The translations under genes were made by a program, and so were the position numbers. Of a stretch of DNA of 45,531 bases, positions 24,704 to 34,007 are shown piece after piece. Under the pieces are notes generated by a model, which worked only from the letters and a program-made list of their open reading frames with translations, was not told the origin of the DNA and ran no database searches. This DNA comes from a candidate division WOR-3 bacterium (GTDB lineage: Bacteria; Hydrothermota; Tepidihabitantia; Tepidihabitantales; Tepidihabitantaceae): assembly GCA_039801365.1 (NCBI GenBank), contig JBDRUN010000010.1, positions 1-45,531 of the forward strand. The letters run 5' to 3'. Each line of letters begins with the position of its first letter. The stretch's first letter is position 1.

Positions 24704-25479
24704 TGAATCAGACAATGGCACCGTACAATGACACCGAGTTTCTCATCTGTCTTGCTTCTCACCTGATGGAGGATTCGAAGACCGCGTTCGTCGGCACTGG
24801 CATTCCAATGCTTGCCGCTGCTCTTGCCAAACGCACTCACGCGCCGAATCTCCAGGCAATATTCGAGTTCGGTGGCACCGGGGCTTCGCTCAAGCAGTTG
24901 CCGCTTGGGGTCGGTGACTCCCGGACGTTCCACCGGGCAGTAGCAGCCTCGGGAATCTGCGACATCATGGAAACCGCCTGCCGCGGGTTTGTGGATTATG
25001 GATTCTTGGGCGGCGCACAGATTGACATGTATGGCAACCTGAACACGACCGTCATCGGCCCATACTGGCCGCCCAAAGTCCGCCTGCCTGGGTCGGGCGG
25101 AGCCAACGACGTCGCTTCGTTCTGCTGGAAGACAATCACCGTCATGCGTCGGCACGATACCCGTTCGTTTGTCCCAAGGGTGGACTTTGTGACATCGCCC
25201 GGGTACCTCTCCGGTCCAGGCGCACGCGAAGCAGCCGGTCTCCCTCCTGGTACCGGGCCCTATCGCGTAGTCACGAATCTGGCTCTTATGGATTTCGAGC
25301 CAGTGTCAAAACGCATGCGTCTTATCGCGGTCCATCCTGGGGTCACGGTCGAGCAGGTAAAAGCGGCGACTGGCTTTGAACTGCTGGTTGCGGACAAGGT
25401 CGGTATCAATCGCAAACCGACTAAGCGAGAACTCCGACTCCTGCGCGAAAAGATCGACCCCGAACACTACTACATATGA
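24703..25479 (+). CDS. gctB: Family I CoA-transferase, subunit B (glutaconate CoA-transferase-like)
   Basis: The beta subunit, 258 residues, which carries the catalytic Glu that forms the enzyme-CoA thioester. Glu55 in IFEFGGTGA fits the position known for GctB. TAFVGTGIPMLAA, GFLGGAQIDMYGNLNTT and LPGSGGANDVAS are further family blocks. ATG 24703 shares a base with the TAA of subunit A and has GGAGG at about 24692. The gene is followed by a 130-base gap and then the first acyl-CoA dehydrogenase on the same strand, so the four genes probably act in one pathway. Confidence 0.87.
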   Translation: MNQTMAPYNDTEFLICLASHLMEDSKTAFVGTGIPMLAAALAKRTHAPNLQAIFEFGGTGASLKQLPLGVGDSRTFHRAVAASGICDIMETACRGFVDYGFLGGAQIDMYGNLNTTVIGPYWPPKVRLPGSGGANDVASFCWKTITVMRRHDTRSFVPRVDFVTSPGYLSGPGAREAAGLPPGTGPYRVVTNLALMDFEPVSKRMRLIAVHPGVTVEQVKAATGFELLVADKVGINRKPTKRELRLLREKIDPEHYYI

Positions 25480-25609
25480 AGCACCAGATTCTAAGGGCGA
25501 GGCACGAACCGAGAAAACCCGTTACCGGTGTCTGTCTCCCAATCCCAGCCCCAGGTTCCTTTGCTGCTGCGCTCCTCAGACTTCGTCCCTCCTGGATTTC
25601 CAGCGTGCG

Positions 25610-26743
25610 ATGATTCTGTCAAAGCAACACCAATCTTTCAGGGAAGAACTGCGGCGCTTTGCACTGGACCACGTTGCGCCAAATGCCCGCTCTTGTGATG
25701 CTTCCGGCGACTTCGTCCGGCAGAGTGTCCAAGCAATGGCCGAACGCGGCTATTTGGGAATACCGTGGCCTAAGGAACTGGGCGGCATGGGACTTGATTA
25801 TCTGTCGTATTCGATTGCGGTTGAGGAAATATCTCGGGTCTGCGCCTCGACCGGCATCACGATTGCGGCCCACACATCGCTCGGTACCTATCCGATCTAC
25901 AAGTTCGGCACAAGGGAGCAGAAAGAGAAGTACATTCCACGCCTGGCCCGGGGTGAGTTCCTTGGGTCTTTCGGCCTTACCGAGCCTAACGCCGGCTCAG
26001 ACGCCGCCGGCATCGAGACCACTGCCAAGAAGACCGATTCGGGCTACATCCTCAACGGCTCCAAACGCTTCATAACCTCGGCATCGTTTGCCGGCACGGT
26101 CATCGTTGCGGCCTCGCTTGACCGTTCGCTTGGCCGCAAGGGCATCACTTGCTTCATCGTCGAAACCGCCACACCCGGTTTCACCGTCGCTTCGGAGGAG
26201 AACAAGCTCGGACTTCGGGGTTCAAATACGGTTGAGCTTGCATTCGAAGACATGCTAGTACCAAAGGAGAATCTGCTCGGCCAGGAATACGACGGTTACC
26301 GTATCTTCATGGAGACCCTGGACGGTGGCCGCATCTCAATCGGCGCATTCTGCCTGGGCATGGCTCAAGCTGCCCTGGATGACCTTGTCAAATGGTTCGG
26401 CCAGCAGAAAAAAGTCAGTCAGATGCAGTCCAAGACAATTTCCGACGTAGCGATGGAAGTCGAGGCCGCCCGTCAGCTTGTCTATCACGCCGCGGTGACG
26501 AAGGATGCTAACATCCGGGCCGATAAGGAATGCGCCTTTGCCAAGCTTTACGCCTCTGAGGTCGCGGTTCGAGCCACGGGTGCGGCCATCGCTGCAATCG
26601 GCTGGCCAGCCCTCTCGGACGAACTTTCCCTCGGCCGCGTATACCGGGATGCCAAGCTTGGTGAAATCGGCGAGGGCACCTCCGAGGTCATGCGGATGAT
26701 AATCGCCAAGGAAGTTCTGAAAGAAGCAGCAAAAGATGCATAG
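25610..26743 (+). CDS. Acyl-CoA dehydrogenase 1
   Basis: An FAD enzyme that makes the alpha,beta-double bond in an acyl-CoA, passing electrons to electron-transfer flavoprotein. 377 residues, the normal size. Blocks: GYLGIPWPKELGGMGLDY, LGSFGLTEPNAGSDA (flavin and substrate contact), NGSKRFITSASFAG and the C-terminal GEIGEGTSEVMRM, whose Glu before GTSE is the usual catalytic base. Compared with its neighbour it has a less usual tail (LSDELSLGRVYRDAKLGE) and lacks the SKERKQFG signature (QQKKVSQM instead), so it may serve a different substrate. The frame is open to 25376, overlapping subunit B; ATG 25610 begins the conserved N-terminus. No strong ribosome binding site. Confidence 0.85.
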   Translation: MILSKQHQSFREELRRFALDHVAPNARSCDASGDFVRQSVQAMAERGYLGIPWPKELGGMGLDYLSYSIAVEEISRVCASTGITIAAHTSLGTYPIYKFGTREQKEKYIPRLARGEFLGSFGLTEPNAGSDAAGIETTAKKTDSGYILNGSKRFITSASFAGTVIVAASLDRSLGRKGITCFIVETATPGFTVASEENKLGLRGSNTVELAFEDMLVPKENLLGQEYDGYRIFMETLDGGRISIGAFCLGMAQAALDDLVKWFGQQKKVSQMQSKTISDVAMEVEAARQLVYHAAVTKDANIRADKECAFAKLYASEVAVRATGAAIAAIGWPALSDELSLGRVYRDAKLGEIGEGTSEVMRMIIAKEVLKEAAKDA

Positions 26744-26853
26744 GACGGGGACCAGAGGCTTTAGGGTTTCTTGGTTCAGGTGCAGAAGCAGGCCTTGCTT
26801 TTCGCCAGCAGACCTGACTCTCGGTCCCTCGAACGTTTTCCGAAGGAGGAAAG

Positions 26854-27996
26854 ATGGATTTCAACCTGACTGAAGAACAGAAGATGGTCCAGGATATGGC
26901 CCGGGATTTCGCCACTAACGAGCTGGAGCCTAGAGCCGCAGAGATCGACAAGACCGGCGAATTCCCTCATGAGTCGATCAGGAAAATGGCCGAGCTCGGA
27001 CTACTGGGTATGGTAATTCCAGAACAGTATGGCGGCGCTGGCTTCGACTTTATCAGCCTGGCGATTGCTGTCGAGGAGATATCCCGCGCCTGCGGCTCAA
27101 CTGGCGTCATCACCGCAGTCCACAATTCGCTCGCCTCTTGGCCCATCGCGAACTGGGGCACCGACGCTCAGAAGCAGCACTACCTGCCTAGAATGGCCAA
27201 AGGCGAACTGCTGGGTGCGTTCGGTCTAACCGAAGCGAACTGCGGCTCAGACCCGGCTGCAATGGAGACGAAAGCTGTGCTCAAGGGAGACCACTATGTT
27301 CTGAACGGCTCCAAGCGCTTCATTACCAACGGTGGCGCCGCAGACGTGTTCATCGTTTTTGCCAAGACCGACCCGGGCGCTGGTGCGAGAGGCGTGACTG
27401 CATTCATCGTCGAGAAGACATTCCCAGGATTCTCGGTCGGCAAGCATGAGGAGCTTCTTGGACTGCGAGCCACCGCCAACTGTGAACTCATTTTCGAGGA
27501 CTGCCAGGTTCCGAAGGAAAACATTCTCGGCGAAGTCAACCAGGGTTTCAAGGTTGCGATGGGTACCCTCGACGTATCGAGAATTGACATCGGCGCACAG
27601 GCAGTTGGTATTGCTCAGGCCGCGCTTGACAAGGCGCTTGCTTATTCAAAGGAGCGCAAGCAGTTCGGTCGGCCGATCTGCGAGTTTGAGATGATTCAGG
27701 ACAAGTTTGCTCAGATGCACTCGCGTATAGTCGCATCCCGACTGCTCGTGTACAATGCGGCGTTTCAGAAGGAAGCTGGTCGGAAGCGGTTCTCGCTTGA
27801 GTCAGCAATGGCCAAGCTGTTCGCAGCCGAAACCGCAGTCTTCGTCACCAAGGAGGCGGTCCAGATTTTCGGCGGGTACGGTTACACCAAAGACTATCCA
27901 GTTGAGCGCTACTTCCGCGATGCGAAGTGCATGGAAATATACGAAGGCACGTCGGAAATTCAGAAGATCGTCATTGCCCGCAGCCTCCTAGCATAG
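26854..27996 (+). CDS. Acyl-CoA dehydrogenase 2 (butyryl-CoA dehydrogenase type)
   Basis: A 380-residue acyl-CoA dehydrogenase closer to the short-chain/butyryl-CoA type. MDFNLTEEQKMVQDMARDFA, LGAFGLTEANCGSDPAAM, NGSKRFITNGGAADVFIVFAKTD, SKERKQFGRPICEFE, FGGYGYTKDYPVERYFRDAK and IYEGTSEIQKIV are all typical; the Glu of YEGTSE is the catalytic base. AGGAGG lies 5-6 bases before ATG 26854. It follows acyl-CoA dehydrogenase 1 after 110 bases without a visible terminator. With the CoA-transferase it suggests use of dicarboxylic or short-chain acids through their CoA esters. No electron-transfer flavoprotein genes are in the window. Confidence 0.9.
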   Translation: MDFNLTEEQKMVQDMARDFATNELEPRAAEIDKTGEFPHESIRKMAELGLLGMVIPEQYGGAGFDFISLAIAVEEISRACGSTGVITAVHNSLASWPIANWGTDAQKQHYLPRMAKGELLGAFGLTEANCGSDPAAMETKAVLKGDHYVLNGSKRFITNGGAADVFIVFAKTDPGAGARGVTAFIVEKTFPGFSVGKHEELLGLRATANCELIFEDCQVPKENILGEVNQGFKVAMGTLDVSRIDIGAQAVGIAQAALDKALAYSKERKQFGRPICEFEMIQDKFAQMHSRIVASRLLVYNAAFQKEAGRKRFSLESAMAKLFAAETAVFVTKEAVQIFGGYGYTKDYPVERYFRDAKCMEIYEGTSEIQKIVIARSLLA

Positions 27997-28118
27997 CGGG
28001 CTGCAGGACTGCTGCGGCACACCTTTGTCCCTGCTGAGAACGTTGTACTGCCGCTCGTCCGACATTCTTGGTGCCCCGGCTCTCTGCCTACCACACGAAG
28101 TAGAAATCTCGAGCGAAG

Positions 28119-28532
28119 CTATTCGTCTGTAAACGGCGGACGCCTCAACTCTTTGGTCTCGGCCCGCCGGCGCTTGGCCGCAAGCACCTTTTCCTGGGCC
28201 CGCTTTGACCGCTTGCGCTTCTGCTTACGCAGCCGGTCAATCATTGCCTGTTTCTCGGTTCTGCGCCTGAGTACCGCGGCCTCAAACCGGTCAGCTAGCA
28301 CCTGCCTGGCCCGATAACGGTTCAGTGCCTGAGACCGTTCCTGCTGCATCTTTACCTCAATGCCGGACGGAATGTGCCTGAGGTAAACACCGGTCTCGAC
28401 CTTGTTCACGTTCTGCCCCCCAGGCCCACGCGAGCGCACGAACCGCTCGACAAGATCCTGCTCCCTGATACCGAGTGCCTGGAGCCGGCGCTCCAGAGCC
28501 TGCTCCTTGGCCGAGCTGACCCCGAACTTCAT
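28119..28532 (-). CDS. Peptide chain release factor-like protein (GGQ domain only)
   Basis: A 137-residue protein with the catalytic RF-1 domain: RSRGPGGQNVNKVETGVYLRH contains GGQ near residues 38-40, the motif that triggers peptidyl-tRNA hydrolysis on the ribosome. There is no codon-recognition domain, and the C-terminus is a long basic helix (KQKRKRSKRAQEKVLAAKRRR) suited to rRNA or mRNA-channel binding. This layout is that of ribosome-rescue factors of the ArfB type or of the C12orf65-like group. It probably frees stalled ribosomes. AGGTGA lies about 4 bases before the ATG. The ABC-F gene lies upstream on the same strand. Confidence 0.82.
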   Translation of the reverse strand: MKFGVSSAKEQALERRLQALGIREQDLVERFVRSRGPGGQNVNKVETGVYLRHIPSGIEVKMQQERSQALNRYRARQVLADRFEAAVLRRRTEKQAMIDRLRKQKRKRSKRAQEKVLAAKRRRAETKELRRPPFTDE

Positions 28533-28649
28533 CGCTCACCTGTCACGAAAAAACATTGATTACGTTGACAAACGAGTCTGTCCGGCTCTCGTGACCGGCC
28601 TCCCAATATTGTGCTGTCTTCTTATGTTTCCTCATATTGTGCAAGTCTC

Positions 28650-30554
28650 TCATCCGCGTCGATCCGGAGCTTCGCTCTCAGCCCCACTGTCTTCGAACTC
28701 GACTGCCCTGGCCCGGATGAGTTCCTCCTGGATGCTACGTTCCTCAAGCGCAAGCTCCCGCGCCCGGCCAAGGTCGAACTGCTCCCTGGCCTGATAGTAT
28801 TCTTCCCGCACTACGGCAAGCCTGCGCTCAAGCTCTGCAACCCGGCCGGCATAGGATAAAGTGGTTCCTGATCCTGGCGACCGATTCTTAGATTCCCTGA
28901 TACCAGATTCTCGTTTCTGCCTCTTGATTTCTACGCCCGCCCTAACGCTTTGCCCCCTCTTGACCTGAGCAGCCGCATACGCGTAATTTCCCGGAAACAG
29001 CACAACCTCACCGCCCTCAACTCGCACAGTCTTGTCCGCGACGCGGTCAAGCATGTATCGGTCGTGAGCCGCAAACACCACAGTCCGCCGGTAACGGCTG
29101 ATGGCATCAACCAGCACCTGACGCGATTGGATATCCAGATGGTTTGTCGGTTCATCTAGAATCAAGAGGTTCGAAGGTGTCAAGAGTACTTTGATGATTG
29201 CCAGCCGCGACCGCTCTCCACCGGAAAGCACCCGAACCTTCTTCAGGATTTCATCGCCTTTGAACAGAAACACTCCAAGAATTCCCTTCAGCTGGTTCTC
29301 AGTGTATCCGGACCCGGCGATCATCACCGTCTCCAGTACGGTCAAGTCTTCCTCCAACCGGTCTTCTGCGCCCTGTTCGTAGTACGCTGTCCTGGTTTTC
29401 CGGCTCAACCAAACCTCGCCGGTTGTGGGTTTGAGACGACCGGCAAGAATCCGCAGGAACGTCGTCTTACCCGAGCCGTTAGCCCCGAAGACCCCGACTT
29501 TCTCTCCTCCTCCGACTGTGAGGTTTACGTTCGCAAACACCCGATGTCCACCGAACGCATGCGCCACACCCCTCAGTTCGAAGGCCCGGCCGTACACTGG
29601 CTCTGATTCGGGAAACGCGATTCTTATCGTCTTTGCATCCCGGACCGGCTCGATGCGCTCCAGTTTGTCGAGCATCTTCTGGCGTGACATCGCCCTGGGC
29701 GCCGTATCTTTACGGCCCTTGAACTTGGCGATAAAAGCCTCTGTACGCCGGATGAAAGCCTGCTGCTGCTCGTATGCCTCCTGCTGCCGCTGCTCCCGCT
29801 GTTCCCTGTCGGCAAGATACTGCGAATAGTTGCCCTTGAATACAAGCACTTTCGGCTTTTCGATGGCCCAGATACGCTTTACCAGACTGTCCAGCAGATA
29901 CCGGTCGTGGGCAACCATGATCAGTGCGCCACGATACCGGGAAAGATAGCCCTCGAGCCATTCAATCGAACGGATGTCCAAGTAGTTCGTCGGCTCATCC
30001 AGTAGCAACAGGTCCGGCTCGGAGAGAAGCATCCGCGCCAGCATCAGCCGCACCTGAAACCCACCACTCTGAGTTTTTACCCGCTTACCAAGGTCCTCCT
30101 GCCCGAATCCCAGACTCGTTAGCACCTTCTTAGCCCGTGCTTCGCAATCGTAGCCCGCAACCTCATACTGATGCTGAAGATGCGCGTACTGGTCAAGCAG
30201 AACTCGCAGCTGAGATTCCTCAAGGTCCTGCTTGGACATTTTCTGCTCGCACTCAACCATCTGACGACGCACCCGGTCCTGCGAAGCGAATGCTGTCATC
30301 GCTTCCTCAAGCACTGTTCGGTCTCCCACCACCGCACCCGTCTGGGGTAGGTACCCGATGCGCAGACCCCGAGCTATTTGCACCCTACCTGAACAGGGTC
30401 TCACCTCACCGGCAATCAACTTCAGAATCGTTGACTTACCTGATCCGTTCGGGCCCACAAGTCCCACTCGATCCTCTGAACCGAGCACGAGATTCACATC
30501 CCGATACAGTAGTTGGGTCCCAAACTCGACCGCAACGTTGACCAAGCTGACCAC
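28650..30554 (-). CDS. ABC-F family ATPase (ribosome-associated)
   Basis: A soluble protein of two ABC ATPase domains in one chain, about 634 residues. Domain 1 has GPNGSGKST, the signature QSGGFQVRL and LLLDEPTNYLD; domain 2 has GANGSGKTT, LSGGERSRLA and LLILDEPTNHLD. The linker between them (REQRQQEAYEQQQAFIRRTE) is the charged ABC-F P-site tRNA-interaction arm. A Uup-like coiled coil (LERRLAVVREEYYQAREQF) ends the protein. ABC-F proteins act on the ribosome, relieving stalls. The frame allows TTG 30560, but GTG 30554 lies five bases after a -10 box, so that leaderless start is preferred. Which ABC-F subfamily is uncertain. Confidence 0.88.
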   Translation of the reverse strand: MVSLVNVAVEFGTQLLYRDVNLVLGSEDRVGLVGPNGSGKSTILKLIAGEVRPCSGRVQIARGLRIGYLPQTGAVVGDRTVLEEAMTAFASQDRVRRQMVECEQKMSKQDLEESQLRVLLDQYAHLQHQYEVAGYDCEARAKKVLTSLGFGQEDLGKRVKTQSGGFQVRLMLARMLLSEPDLLLLDEPTNYLDIRSIEWLEGYLSRYRGALIMVAHDRYLLDSLVKRIWAIEKPKVLVFKGNYSQYLADREQREQRQQEAYEQQQAFIRRTEAFIAKFKGRKDTAPRAMSRQKMLDKLERIEPVRDAKTIRIAFPESEPVYGRAFELRGVAHAFGGHRVFANVNLTVGGGEKVGVFGANGSGKTTFLRILAGRLKPTTGEVWLSRKTRTAYYEQGAEDRLEEDLTVLETVMIAGSGYTENQLKGILGVFLFKGDEILKKVRVLSGGERSRLAIIKVLLTPSNLLILDEPTNHLDIQSRQVLVDAISRYRRTVVFAAHDRYMLDRVADKTVRVEGGEVVLFPGNYAYAAAQVKRGQSVRAGVEIKRQKRESGIRESKNRSPGSGTTLSYAGRVAELERRLAVVREEYYQAREQFDLGRARELALEERSIQEELIRARAVEFEDSGAESEAPDRRG

Positions 30555-30559
30555 GGCCA

Positions 30560-30587
30560 AGGCTACTCACAACCGGGCTCAAATCAA
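30560..30587 (-). promoter_or_regulatory. Promoter of the ABC-F gene, predicted leaderless
   Basis: On the minus strand TTGATT (30587-30582), 16 bases, TAGCCT (30565-30560), then five bases to GTG 30554. The -10 is identical to that of the lpxB-like gene. No ribosome binding site is present. Confidence 0.5.
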
Positions 30588-30626
30588 GCCTGGTGGTGTA
30601 CTCGATCATCACCGGCACAAGGGCCA

Positions 30627-30654
30627 TTGACAAATCCTGCTGCCCGGCTAGCAT
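30627..30654 (+). promoter_or_regulatory. Promoter of the serA operon
   Basis: TTGACA (30627-30632), 16 bases, TAGCAT (30649-30654). Leader of about 30 bases with AAAAGGAG ahead of GTG 30691. Confidence 0.6.
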
Positions 30655-30690
30655 TGGACTACAAACAAGACCAGACCAAAAGGAGAATCC

Positions 30691-31590
30691 GTGAAGATAA
30701 TCATCACCGACCCAATCGCCAAGAAAGGTGTCGAACTGCTCAAGGCCGCCGGGTTCGAGGTTGACGAACGCCCAGGCCTGCCGCCGGACGAACTTAGGAA
30801 GGTGATCTCGGCTTATGACGCCATCATTGTTCGTAGTGCTACCAAAGTCACTTCCGATATCATCGCCGCCGGCACAAACCTCAAGGTCATCGGCCGCGCT
30901 GGTGTTGGCCTCGACAATGTTGACAAGAAAGCGGCCGATGAACGCAAGATCAAGGTCGTCAATACACCTGCTGCAACATCAGTCTCGGTCGCCGAACTGG
31001 CACTCGGCCTGATGCTTGCCTGTGCCCGTTCGATTCCCCAGGCAACTGCATCACTCCGCGCCCAGAAATGGGAGAAAAAGGCGTTCAAGGGCACTGAGCT
31101 ATACGGCAAGACACTCGGACTCATCGGTTCGGGCCGTATTGGTACCGAGCTTGCCAAGCGCGCAGTCGCAATGGGGATGAACGTCATGGTTCTTGACCCG
31201 TTTGTCAAGGAGTGCTCATATGGCACGAAATGTGAACTTGGCGAACTCCTCGCTCAGGCTGACTACATATCGCTCCACGTGCCGAAAACTCCCGAAACCA
31301 CGCACATGATAAACCGGGACACCATCGCCAAGATGAAAAAGGGTGTGGTCATCGTAAACTGCGCCCGTGGCGGCGTGGTTGACGAAGAAGCACTCTACGA
31401 GGCACTTGTATCCGGTCATGTCGGCGCAGCTGCACTTGACGTATTCGAGTCCGAACCGCCGAAGGACTACAAGCTCTTCACACTGCCCAACGTAATAGGT
31501 ACTCCCCATATCGGCGCTCAGACCAAAGAAGGCCAGGACCGGGCCGGCGTGCAGATCGCCGAGCGGGTAATTGAGGCACTGCAGAACTAG
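30691..31590 (+). CDS. serA: D-3-phosphoglycerate dehydrogenase, short form without ACT domain
   Basis: Oxidises 3-phosphoglycerate to phosphohydroxypyruvate with NAD+, the first step of serine synthesis. The 299 residues include the nucleotide-binding block GLIGSGRIGTELA, the catalytic Arg in NCARGGVVDEEAL, the Glu after it and the His in GTPHIGAQT. The C-terminal ACT and intervening domains of longer SerA proteins are missing, so serine feedback through ACT is not expected. GTG 30691 has AAAAGGAG about 6 bases upstream. The next gene, DUF1015, starts 21 bases after its stop. A hydroxyacid dehydrogenase with another substrate is possible but less likely. Confidence 0.85.
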   Translation: MKIIITDPIAKKGVELLKAAGFEVDERPGLPPDELRKVISAYDAIIVRSATKVTSDIIAAGTNLKVIGRAGVGLDNVDKKAADERKIKVVNTPAATSVSVAELALGLMLACARSIPQATASLRAQKWEKKAFKGTELYGKTLGLIGSGRIGTELAKRAVAMGMNVMVLDPFVKECSYGTKCELGELLAQADYISLHVPKTPETTHMINRDTIAKMKKGVVIVNCARGGVVDEEALYEALVSGHVGAAALDVFESEPPKDYKLFTLPNVIGTPHIGAQTKEGQDRAGVQIAERVIEALQN

Positions 31591-31611
31591 TCGGAAAGGA
31601 CCGAGAAACCA

Positions 31612-32895
31612 ATGGCTGATATAAGACCATTTCCGGGTATTCGTTATAACATCAAGAAAATCGGCAAACTGGATAACGTCGTAACTCAGCCCTACGACAA
31701 GATCACGCCCGAGATGCGTGACGACTACCTAAAGCGGGACCCTGCCAATTTCGTCCGACTGATACTTTCGAGTGAGCCAGACCCCTATGCCAGCTCTGCC
31801 GCATTATGCCGGCAGTGGCTTGAGGACGGCACTCTTATCCGCGACCAGCGTCCAGCCTTCTACGTACTACACGAGGAGTTCGAACATGCTGGCAGACGAC
31901 TCATCCGGAAGGGCTTTGTTGGCGCGGTAAGGGTCGAAGAGTTCTCGCGGGGCACGGTCATGCCCCATGAGTTTACACTATCCAAGCCCAAGGCCGACCG
32001 CCTCAACCTGCTCCGTGCCACCCGCAAGGACTACGAGCAGATATTCATGCTCTATGCTGACCCGGAACACAGGGTTGACGAGCTGCTTGCCTCATCCAAG
32101 GAACCGGACGTCCGAGCAACCGACGAGTATGGCGTTGTCCACAGCATGTGGATCATGACTGACCCGGAAAGGCTTACTGCGGTTCGTCGCGAGATGGCCG
32201 GCAAAAGACTGCTTATTGCCGATGGACACCACCGGTACGAAACTGCGCTCACATACCGGCAGGAATGCGAACGTCAGGGTACTGTGCCACAAGAAGCCGC
32301 TGTGCGGTTCAAGACTTCGGCCTTTGTCAACATCGTAGACCCAGGACTCGTCATTCTGCCAACTCACCGGCTTGTCTTCGGGCTTGCGAACCTTGACTTG
32401 AGCTCGTTATTTGCCCGGCTACGCGACGCTTTTACTATAACCCCGATGTCAGAACAAGTCACCCAGGCTGAACTCGCCAAGTACCGGAACGGTATCGCCT
32501 TCGTCCTGTACGCCGGTCGCGGCAAGGCCCACCTTCTGCGCTTGGCCGAGCCCTACCGCATTGCCCGCTTCTTCAGTCCGGACCGAAGCGAAGACTATCG
32601 CCAGCTTGATGTCTCGGTTCTGCACTCGGTGATTATCGAGGGGATATTAGGTGTCACGCAGGACGCAATTGAGAATCACGTCCGGTACGAACGCTATTGG
32701 GATAAGGCCATGGCACGGGTTGATTCGGGCGAAAACCAGTTGGCGTTCCTTTTGAACCCAACCCGGCCTGAGCAGGTGGAGAAACTCGCTGCCCGGGGCG
32801 AGCGTATGCCCCAGAAGTCAACTGACTTCTACCCGAAACTCATCTCCGGGCTCGTGTTCATGGATATCGAACCCGGGCTTCTGCTCCAGCCGTGA
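31612..32895 (+). CDS. DUF1015 family protein
   Basis: A 427-residue cytoplasmic protein of the DUF1015 family, of unknown biochemical function. It begins with the family N-terminus (IRPFPGIRYN, VTQPYDKITPEM) and has the conserved His-rich block ADGHHRYETAL near residue 205, which looks like a catalytic or metal-binding centre. Purine-like spacing GGAAAGGA lies upstream of ATG 31612. It directly follows serA in the same transcript, so a role in serine or phosphoserine metabolism is a reasonable guess from position only. A strong hairpin follows its stop codon. Confidence 0.85.
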   Translation: MADIRPFPGIRYNIKKIGKLDNVVTQPYDKITPEMRDDYLKRDPANFVRLILSSEPDPYASSAALCRQWLEDGTLIRDQRPAFYVLHEEFEHAGRRLIRKGFVGAVRVEEFSRGTVMPHEFTLSKPKADRLNLLRATRKDYEQIFMLYADPEHRVDELLASSKEPDVRATDEYGVVHSMWIMTDPERLTAVRREMAGKRLLIADGHHRYETALTYRQECERQGTVPQEAAVRFKTSAFVNIVDPGLVILPTHRLVFGLANLDLSSLFARLRDAFTITPMSEQVTQAELAKYRNGIAFVLYAGRGKAHLLRLAEPYRIARFFSPDRSEDYRQLDVSVLHSVIIEGILGVTQDAIENHVRYERYWDKAMARVDSGENQLAFLLNPTRPEQVEKLAARGERMPQKSTDFYPKLISGLVFMDIEPGLLLQP

Positions 32896-32899
32896 ACGA

Positions 32900-32934
32900 C
32901 CGCTTGCCACCACTCAACCAGCTCTGGCAAGCGG
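32900..32934 (+). repeat. Strong hairpin after DUF1015
   Basis: CCGCTTGCCA (32900-32909) and TGGCAAGCGG (32925-32934) form a perfect 10-bp stem with a 15-base loop, five bases after the DUF1015 stop. No T-run follows, so it may protect the mRNA 3' end or end transcription in a factor-dependent way rather than act as a classical terminator. Confidence 0.5.
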
Positions 32935-32982
32935 CATTGCGTCTCTTGCGAGTGGTAGCCGGCAGTTGCTCCTTTTCCCTCA

Positions 32983-33972
32983 ATGCCTGCCAATCTTTCG
33001 CCTGAGTACAAAAAAGCTGAGGAACGGTTCCGACTGGCGGTTGCACCGGAAGAGAAACTCGCCTGCCTTGAGGAGATGCTCTCGGCAATTCCCAAGCATA
33101 AGGGCACCGAGAAGATGCAGGCTGACATCAAGTCTCGAATCGCCCGGCTTAGGAAAGAACTCTCGGCCCCAGGAAAAAGTGGGACCAAACGCTCCGACTG
33201 GTATCACGTTGACAAACAGGGTGCCGGACAGGCCGCGGTATTCGGTGCTCCGAACTGTGGCAAGTCCGCACTGGTAAGCGCGCTCACCGGCCTGCCTGCA
33301 GTCGTCGCGCCCTATCCTTTCTCCACCACTGTCCCGGCTGCTGGCATGATGCCGTACGAAGACATCCAGATTCAGCTCGTTGACACGCCGCCAATTGTCG
33401 CTGACTCGCCAGCCTGGCTCTACCACATCATTCGCACTGCCGACCTAGGGGTCTGGCTCCTTGACGTCTCGGACGACGCCGTGCTTGAAACAACCGAACA
33501 GACCCGCGCGTTCCTTGCCGCTGCCCGTATCCCGGTCCCGGTTCCCCAGCCGCCGCAGAACTCAAAGCCGGTCATTCTCTGCGGTTCCAAGAGTGACGAC
33601 CCGGCCGCTGCTGACCGGCTGGCGGTCCTCCGTGAACTCCTGCCCGGCACCGATATCCTGCCAGTCTCGGTCCAGTCCGGTGCCGGACTGGAAGAACTCA
33701 AGCGTCGGCTATTCGTCTCGCTCGGCATTATCAGGGTTTACACCAAGAAGCCCGGCAAGCCGCCCGACCTTACTGACCCGGTCATCCTAAAAGCCGGTGC
33801 CACAGTCATAGACGTGGCATACCACCTGCACAAGGACATTGCCGCATCCCTGAGTTTTGCCCGTCTCTGGCGTGCCGGTGGCACAGGACGCTCACCCGGC
33901 CCGCACGATGGTCAGCGGGTCGAACGCAACCACGTATGCCAGGACCGGGACATTCTCGAATTCCACACCTGA
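32983..33972 (+). CDS. TGS-domain GTPase of the Obg/DRG type
   Basis: A 329-residue GTPase. The first 75 residues form a helical region like the N-terminus of DRG proteins (SPEYKKAEERFRLA, MQADIKSRIARLRKEL). The G domain has G1 FGAPNCGKSAL near residue 87, the T of FSTTVP as G2, G3 DTPP and a G4-like GSKSD. The last 80 residues (RVYTKKPGKPPDLTDPVILKAGATVIDVAYHLHKDIA) are a TGS domain. Related proteins bind ribosomes or RNA. It differs from Obg by lacking the glycine-rich N-terminal domain. No ribosome binding site is seen at ATG 32983; a nearby alternative start is possible. Confidence 0.82.
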   Translation: MPANLSPEYKKAEERFRLAVAPEEKLACLEEMLSAIPKHKGTEKMQADIKSRIARLRKELSAPGKSGTKRSDWYHVDKQGAGQAAVFGAPNCGKSALVSALTGLPAVVAPYPFSTTVPAAGMMPYEDIQIQLVDTPPIVADSPAWLYHIIRTADLGVWLLDVSDDAVLETTEQTRAFLAAARIPVPVPQPPQNSKPVILCGSKSDDPAAADRLAVLRELLPGTDILPVSVQSGAGLEELKRRLFVSLGIIRVYTKKPGKPPDLTDPVILKAGATVIDVAYHLHKDIAASLSFARLWRAGGTGRSPGPHDGQRVERNHVCQDRDILEFHT

Positions 33973-34007
33973 CTGTAGTCCCGACCGGTGCCCAGACTGC
34001 TCTTTGC

